Source of the DNA: an uncultured Acetatifactor sp. | Lineage (GTDB): Bacteria > Bacillota > Clostridia > Lachnospirales > Lachnospiraceae | Reading direction: 5' to 3' | Assembly (NCBI GenBank): GCA_934402315.1 | Contig: CAKRTS010000029.1 | Coordinates: forward strand, 1 to 19,570 | Length of the DNA stretch: 19,570 nt | Shown here: piece by piece, positions 15,723 to 19,570 of the stretch | How the letters are laid out: each line of letters opens with the position of its first letter | Position numbering within the stretch: position 1 is the stretch's first letter | The notes under the pieces: generated by a model | Seen by the model: only the letters and a program-made list of their open reading frames with translations | The model's database searches: none | What the model was told of the DNA's origin: nothing | Program-made: the position numbers and the translations under genes

Positions 15723-18008
15723 TTAAACATTCAACTTCCAAATATCCCTGTTATACTCCGCAATGGTTCTGTCGGATGAGAAGAATCCCGCCTTTGCAAT
15801 GTTCACCAGCATTTTCTTCTTCCAGCTGTCCCTGTCCTCATAATCCGCGAACGCCTTATCCTTCGCGCTGATATACTCCTCGAGGTCAAGCAGCGTCATG
15901 AACCAGTCCTTGTTCAGAAGCTCCTTGTAGAGACGCTCCAGATTCTCCTTGTGTCCTACCTTGAGCGCCTTGTCACTGATGATGAAGTCAACTGCCTCCT
16001 TGATAACAGGGCTCTTCTCATAATAATCCTTAGACACGTAATCCGCCTTTGCATAGTGCGCGATAACGGTATCGCTGTCCTTACCGAAGATATAGATGTT
16101 CTCATCTCCGACAAGCTCATGGATCTCCACGTTTGCGCCGTCGCTGGTGCCGAGTGTCACTGCCCCGTTCAGCATGAACTTCATGTTTCCTGTACCGGAT
16201 GCCTCCTTGGACGCAAGGGAAATCTGCTCGGAGATGTCACATGCCGGGATCAGCTTCTCTGCATAGCTTACATTATAGTTCTCGACCATGACGAGTTTCA
16301 TGTAAGGACTGACCTCAGGATCATTGTTAATGATCTCAGACATCACAAGCAGTAAGTGAATGATATCCTGTGCGATCACATAAGCGGGAGCCGCCTTCGC
16401 ACCGAAGATAAAGCTCATCGGTCTGACAGGCTTCTTTCCTGCCTTGATCTCAAGGTACTTATGAATAATGTACAGCGCATTCATCTGCTGTCTCTTGTAC
16501 TCGTGCAGTCTCTTTACCTGAATGTCAAAGATGGAATCCGTATCCAGTGCAACGCCTTCCTTCTCCTTGATATAGGCAGCCAGCTCTTCCTTTTTCTGAT
16601 GCTTGATGCTCTCGATGGCATCCAGAACCGCCGCATCGTCCTTCTTCGCCAGCAGCTTCTCCAGCTCGTTCGCATCCTTCTTATAGCCGTCACCGATCGT
16701 CTCCGTGAGCAGACCCGCAAGCTCTCTGTTACAGGACAGCAGCCAGCGGCGGAAGGTAATGCCGTTCGTCTTATTGTTGAACTTCTCAGGGTAAAGCTTG
16801 TAAAAATGGTTCAGCTCACTCTGCTTCAGAATCTCGGTATGGATCGCAGCAACACCGTTTACGCTGTAGCCGTAATGAATGTCAATGTGTGCCATATGCA
16901 CGCGCTTATTCTCATCAATGATCTGCACCTTAGGATCGGTGTACTTCTTCGCAACTCTCGCGCTCAGCTCCTTGATGATGGGAACCAGCTGGGGCACAAC
17001 CTTCTCGATATAAGCCAGCGGCCACTTCTCAAGCGCCTCCGCGAGAATGGTGTGATTCGTGTATGCGCAGGTCCTGCTCACCACATTCACGGCATCCTCG
17101 ATCGTGAAGCCTTCCTCCCATGTCAGGATACGGATCAACTCGGGAATTACCATCGTGGGGTGGGTATCATTGATCTGGATCGCCGCATACTCATCCATGT
17201 GATACAGGTCGCAGCCTCTCTCCTTCAGCTCGCGGATAATGAGCTGTGCGCCGTTGCTGACCATAAAATATTCCTGATAGATACGGAGCAGGTTGCCCGC
17301 CTCATCGGAATCATCCGGGTAAAGGAACAGCGTCAGGTTCTTGTCGATCGCCGTCTTGTCAAAGTCAATTCCTTCCTTCACAAGACTTTCATCTACAGAC
17401 TGAACATCAAAAAGGTGCAGCTTGTTGCAGCCGTTTTCATATCCGATCACATCAATGTCATAAAGAACGGAGGTCACCTTTCTGTCACCGAATGCCACCT
17501 CAAAGCGCACGCCGGTATCGGTCAGCCATGAATTTTCTTCGATCCAGTCATTCTTCTCCGCTCTCTGCAGTCTCTCGCGGAATACCTGCTTGAAGAGTCC
17601 GTAATGATAGTTCAGTCCAATGCCGTCGCCGGGCAGACCGAGTGTCGCAATGGAGTCAAGGAAGCATGCCGCAAGACGTCCGAGACCGCCGTTTCCGAGA
17701 GACGGTTCCGGCTCAACCTCCTCGATTGCCGTCAGGCTCTTTCCGTTCTTCGCAAGCACCTTGCTCAGCTCATCATAGATTCCCAGATTAATCAGATTGT
17801 TTGACAGAAGCTTTCCGATCAGGAACTCCATGGAAATATAGTAAACCTTCTTTTTCCCGCTGATTACAGGCTTTGCTTCCATCTGCGCCTTTGTCAGCTG
17901 GAGCACGCTGTTGTAAAGCTGCGCATCCGTACATGCCGCGATCGTCTTTCCGTACATCTTCCCCGTCAATTCATTCAACTGCTGTTCCAAATTCATAATT
18001 TTCCTCAT
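15723..18008 (-). CDS. glgP: glycogen/maltodextrin phosphorylase (GT35)
   Basis: Cytoplasmic PLP-dependent phosphorylase that removes glucose units from alpha-1,4-glucans as glucose 1-phosphate. Its 761 residues fit the shorter bacterial form. Signatures include [21 protein letters not shown] (about 99-119), [18 protein letters not shown] (about 406-423), and [20 protein letters not shown] at 602-621 with the PLP-binding lysine at K610. There is no signal peptide. The start at 18008 has AAAGGTG about 9 bases upstream; a second in-frame ATG at 17996 (MNLEQQ) also has GAGGA in front, so the product may begin four residues later. It has its own promoter and operator candidate downstream of the second lacI, and it precedes pulA and malQ on the same strand. 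Whether stored glycogen or imported maltodextrin is the main substrate cannot be told; pulA and malQ favour dietary starch. Confidence 0.96.
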   Translation of the reverse strand: MRKIMNLEQQLNELTGKMYGKTIAACTDAQLYNSVLQLTKAQMEAKPVISGKKKVYYISMEFLIGKLLSNNLINLGIYDELSKVLAKNGKSLTAIEEVEPEPSLGNGGLGRLAACFLDSIATLGLPGDGIGLNYHYGLFKQVFRERLQRAEKNDWIEENSWLTDTGVRFEVAFGDRKVTSVLYDIDVIGYENGCNKLHLFDVQSVDESLVKEGIDFDKTAIDKNLTLFLYPDDSDEAGNLLRIYQEYFMVSNGAQLIIRELKERGCDLYHMDEYAAIQINDTHPTMVIPELIRILTWEEGFTIEDAVNVVSRTCAYTNHTILAEALEKWPLAYIEKVVPQLVPIIKELSARVAKKYTDPKVQIIDENKRVHMAHIDIHYGYSVNGVAAIHTEILKQSELNHFYKLYPEKFNNKTNGITFRRWLLSCNRELAGLLTETIGDGYKKDANELEKLLAKKDDAAVLDAIESIKHQKKEELAAYIKEKEGVALDTDSIFDIQVKRLHEYKRQQMNALYIIHKYLEIKAGKKPVRPMSFIFGAKAAPAYVIAQDIIHLLLVMSEIINNDPEVSPYMKLVMVENYNVSYAEKLIPACDISEQISLASKEASGTGNMKFMLNGAVTLGTSDGANVEIHELVGDENIYIFGKDSDTVIAHYAKADYVSKDYYEKSPVIKEAVDFIISDKALKVGHKENLERLYKELLNKDWFMTLLDLEEYISAKDKAFADYEDRDSWKKKMLVNIAKAGFFSSDRTIAEYNRDIWKLNV

Positions 18009-18031
18009 TTCTGCACACCTTTCTCACATTT

Positions 18032-18062
18032 GTTTTATGTCAGATGTGCCCGGACATAAAAC
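18032..18062 (-). other. stem-loop in the glgP leader
   Basis: A perfect 10-bp inverted repeat, GTTTTATGTC (18032-18041) and GACATAAAAC (18053-18062), encloses an 11-nt loop. It lies inside the predicted leader, 24 bases before the glgP start, just upstream of the ribosome site. There is no U tract, so it may stabilise the message or tune translation. Confidence 0.45.
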
Positions 18063-18109
18063 CCTGTCATTTTCCTGTCTTTTAAACCTTATAGTTCCCG
18101 ACTAAAGCC

Positions 18110-18138
18110 AGAATATCACAGGAAAACGTTTTCCGCAA
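18110..18138 (-). promoter_or_regulatory. promoter of the glgP operon
   Basis: On the - strand, TTGCGG (18133-18138), a 17-bp spacer and TATTCT (18110-18115). The spacer is filled by the palindromic operator. The predicted start near 18104 gives a leader of about 95 bases. Confidence 0.6.
18121..18134. promoter_or_regulatory. LacI-family operator of the glgP operon
   Basis: GGAAAACGTTTTCC is a perfect 14-bp palindrome centred on CG, the hallmark of LacI/GalR operators. It occupies the space between the -35 and -10 boxes. The adjacent lacI gene (18168-19157) is the obvious candidate regulator. It also differs at only two positions, the outer pair, from a CcpA catabolite site of the form TGAAAACGTTTTCA, so carbon catabolite control is an alternative. 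Confidence 0.75.
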
Positions 18139-18167
18139 GACATAAATGATTTTTTGTGAAAAATGAA

Positions 18168-19157
18168 TTAACAAATAATGTCCTTATAGTACATTTTCAC
18201 AACACTGTAGGGCATCACTACCTGCTGTCCTTCCTGTCCGTCCATCAGCCTTTTGACCTCCTCCACCGCCCTGCTGGAGATGTGATAGAAGTCCTGTCTC
18301 ACCGTATTCATCTGCTTTCCGACATATCCCATCAGTGTAATGCCGTCGAAGCCGCACACCGGGCGGAAAATGTCCATGTCGATCAGCGCATTCATCGCCC
18401 CGATCGCCATCAGATCAGAAGCACAGACGATGCAGTCCTTATTTTTCGCATATTTAAGCGCTATGTTTCTCGCCGCCAGCTCGCTGAACTCTCCCTGCCG
18501 TACCAGCATGGAAACGCCAAGATCATCCACCAGCCGCTTCATCCCCTTGAGACGCTGCTCCGTGACATATCCGTCCTTCTTTCCGGCAATGTAAAGGATC
18601 TTCTCACAGCCATCGTCGAGCACGGTCTTCCTGGCGACATCATACTGCGCCTGTTCATGGTCGATGCTGACCGAGGTCGTCCTCGAATTGACAATCGGCG
18701 CGTCCACGACAACACAGGCAAAATTTCTGTCTGCGATCAGCTTCTGCAGAATCTTATCTTCCTTGGAAAGCCCGTAGATAATAACTCCCGCGATGCTCTG
18801 GGAAAGGAAATACCGGGTGATCTCCTCCGCGTTCATGCCCGCGATCATGGAAGTAAATACCGTGATTACTTCGACGTTCAGCTCCTTCGCCTTGTCAAGC
18901 GCACCGAGCAGATATTGCATGAAGACCTGATCGATTGCCTGTGTCTGGCGCTTGGGATCCAGCACCAGCGCAATCCTGCCGAACTGCTTGGAGGACAACG
19001 CCGCAGCGATTGTGTTCGGGATATAGTTCAATTCCCGGATTGCATCGTTGACCTTCTGTTTTGTCTCTTCGCTGACGTTCGGATAACCGTTCAATACCTT
19101 CGAGACGGTGGAAATAGCCACCCCGGCATGCTTTGCAACTTCCTTTATCGATACCAT
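18168..19157 (-). CDS. LacI-family regulator of the starch/maltodextrin genes
   Basis: A 329-residue LacI/GalR-type repressor. The helix-turn-helix is at about 3-22 (SIKEVAKHAGVAISTVSKVL), followed by the hinge region (PNTIAAALSSKQ) and a sugar-sensing domain with CGFDGITLMGYV and VRQDFYHIS near the C-terminal side. It is only distantly similar to the regulator at 3871-4905. AGGAGCAT precedes the ATG. It lies 159 bp upstream of glgP on the same strand, and near-palindromic operator candidates stand both upstream of itself and in front of glgP. It therefore probably regulates its own gene and the glgP-pulA-malQ genes in response to maltose or maltodextrin (inference from context, MalR-like role). 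Confidence 0.92.
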   Translation of the reverse strand: MVSIKEVAKHAGVAISTVSKVLNGYPNVSEETKQKVNDAIRELNYIPNTIAAALSSKQFGRIALVLDPKRQTQAIDQVFMQYLLGALDKAKELNVEVITVFTSMIAGMNAEEITRYFLSQSIAGVIIYGLSKEDKILQKLIADRNFACVVVDAPIVNSRTTSVSIDHEQAQYDVARKTVLDDGCEKILYIAGKKDGYVTEQRLKGMKRLVDDLGVSMLVRQGEFSELAARNIALKYAKNKDCIVCASDLMAIGAMNALIDMDIFRPVCGFDGITLMGYVGKQMNTVRQDFYHISSRAVEEVKRLMDGQEGQQVVMPYSVVKMYYKDIIC

Positions 19158-19196
19158 ATGCTCCTGTTCCTTTCCTGATTCGGTTCTTTAGCGGCG

Positions 19197-19208
19197 GAAT
19201 ACGTTTTC
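19197..19208. promoter_or_regulatory. candidate operator in front of the second lacI
   Basis: GAATACGTTTTC is a 12-bp palindrome around CG with one mismatched pair and the same AAAACG half-site as the glgP operator. It lies 40 bases before the lacI start, downstream of the predicted promoter, in a good position for autoregulation. Confidence 0.5.
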
Positions 19209-19219
19209 TTTTGTCATCT

Positions 19220-19241
19220 AAAAAGCGCCGCCCACGGCGGC
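19220..19241 (-). terminator. terminator-like hairpin in the leader of the second lacI
   Basis: On the - strand, GCCGCC-GTG-GGCGGC is followed by GCTTTTT. The six-pair all-GC stem and U run make a compact intrinsic terminator. It lies between the only good promoter (19273-19301) and the lacI start, about 25 bases after the predicted transcription start. It is therefore either an attenuator of lacI or the end of a transcript from the upstream repeat array. Confidence 0.6.
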
Positions 19242-19272
19242 TTACTATTTGACGCAGAACCTCTTTCCCTCT

Positions 19273-19301
19273 ATACTATAGTTAAGTTGCAGAAATGTCA
19301 A
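19273..19301 (-). promoter_or_regulatory. promoter upstream of the second lacI
   Basis: On the - strand, a consensus TTGACA (19296-19301) lies 17 bp before TAGTAT (19273-19278). An overlapping TATAGT gives 15 bp. The predicted start at about 19266 leaves a leader of about 109 bases holding the terminator-like hairpin and the operator candidate. Confidence 0.6.
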
Positions 19302-19328
19302 TTTGTAATGTTTGGAGAGGTTGCGGCT

Positions 19329-19570
19329 GGGTATGGAAAATCTTTCCTCGCCACATACCCTCCGTACGCAGGCTCGTTGGGTATAGGCAGCACTTTCCTC
19401 GCCACATACCCTCCGCGCGCAGGTTCGTTGGGTATAGGCAGCGCTTTCCTCGCCACATACCCTCCGCACGCAGGCTCGTTGGGTATAGCAGCACTTTCCT
19501 CGCCACATACCCTCCGCACGCAGGCTCGTTGGGTATAGGCAGCACTTTCCTCGCCACATACCCTCCGCGC
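19329..19570. repeat. 50/51-bp tandem repeat array, cut by the window end
   Basis: Five head-to-tail units start with GGGTAT at 19329, 19379, 19430, 19481 and 19531; lengths are 50, 51, 51, 50 and at least 40 (truncated). All share TTTCCTCGCCACATACCCTC and a CGCAGG-TCGTT end; the first unit is most diverged (GGAAAATC in place of AGGCAGCAC). Each unit contains GGGTAT and ATACCC, so each ATACCC can pair with the GGGTAT 21 bases before it or with that of the next unit 18 bases after it. The whole unit is conserved, unlike CRISPR repeats with unique spacers. The 50-bp units shift the reading frame, so a repeat protein is unlikely. Confidence 0.85.

Noticed and set aside
14262..15779. Long open frame of 505 codons on the + strand opposite pullulanase
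   Set aside because: Antisense shadow of a well supported GH13 gene, rich in Arg, His and Ile with no domain. Its end runs into the palindromic intergenic element. Similar shadows oppose glgP (16356-17531), malQ (11846-12655) and the second lacI (18156-19178).
19245..19559. Cysteine-rich repeat protein (MWRGKCC...) on the - strand of the tandem array
   Set aside because: The repeat motif changes along the frame because some units are 50 and not 51 bp. Other frames are open as well, and GGAGG is only 2 bases from each ATG. A product is not supported.
19329..19570. CRISPR array
   Set aside because: The entire 50/51-bp unit is conserved, with no variable spacers and no cas genes nearby.

Overview
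The window reads as chromosomal DNA from an anaerobic, fermentative gut- or rumen-type Firmicute, most likely of the family Lachnospiraceae. The basis is the gene set: LplB/LplC-type sugar permeases with an LplA-type lipoprotein and no local ATPase, a cellobiose phosphorylase very close to the clostridial enzymes, an NrdG2-type radical SAM activase, a fermentative D-lactate dehydrogenase, and a membrane-anchored type I pullulanase next to malQ and glgP. Strong AGGAGG ribosome sites and TTGNNN-17-TATAAT promoters also fit. I cannot name the genus from the sequence alone.

Layout. 1-305: the end of an unidentified + strand gene, a bidirectional terminator, and a tRNA-Ala(CGC) on the - strand with its own promoter. 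399-4905 (- strand): an apparent operon lacI - permease - permease - solute-binding lipoprotein. 5305-7740 (+): cellobiose phosphorylase, divergent from that operon. The 399-bp divergent region carries a promoter for each side and three copies of a CGAAAACGAT-type operator candidate, two of them as identical 14-mers just downstream of the two promoters. 8000-8989 (+): D-lactate dehydrogenase with its own promoter. 8996-19157 (- strand, read right to left): a second lacI regulator, glycogen/maltodextrin phosphorylase, type I pullulanase, 4-alpha-glucanotransferase, NrdG2-like activase and a MATE transporter. 19329-19570: a 50/51-bp tandem repeat array that runs off the window.

How the genes work together. 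The first module imports a beta-glucoside, probably cellobiose or a short cellodextrin, and splits it by phosphorolysis to glucose 1-phosphate and glucose. The second is an alpha-glucan module. A cell-surface pullulanase debranches starch or glycogen-like polymers outside the cell, while MalQ and GlgP act on maltodextrins inside and again release glucose 1-phosphate. Each module has its own LacI-family regulator and AAAACG-core operators with distinct flanks. Lactate dehydrogenase is a natural outlet for the resulting pyruvate and NADH. NrdG2 and MATE look like passengers of the starch transcript.

I see no phage, integrase, CRISPR, toxin-antitoxin or defence genes, and no clearly undescribed multi-gene system. 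The parts that conventional gene calls leave unexplained are non-coding: the tandem array, a roughly 140-bp palindromic element between glgP and pulA, a terminator-like hairpin in the leader of the second lacI, and a stem-loop before the binding-protein gene.
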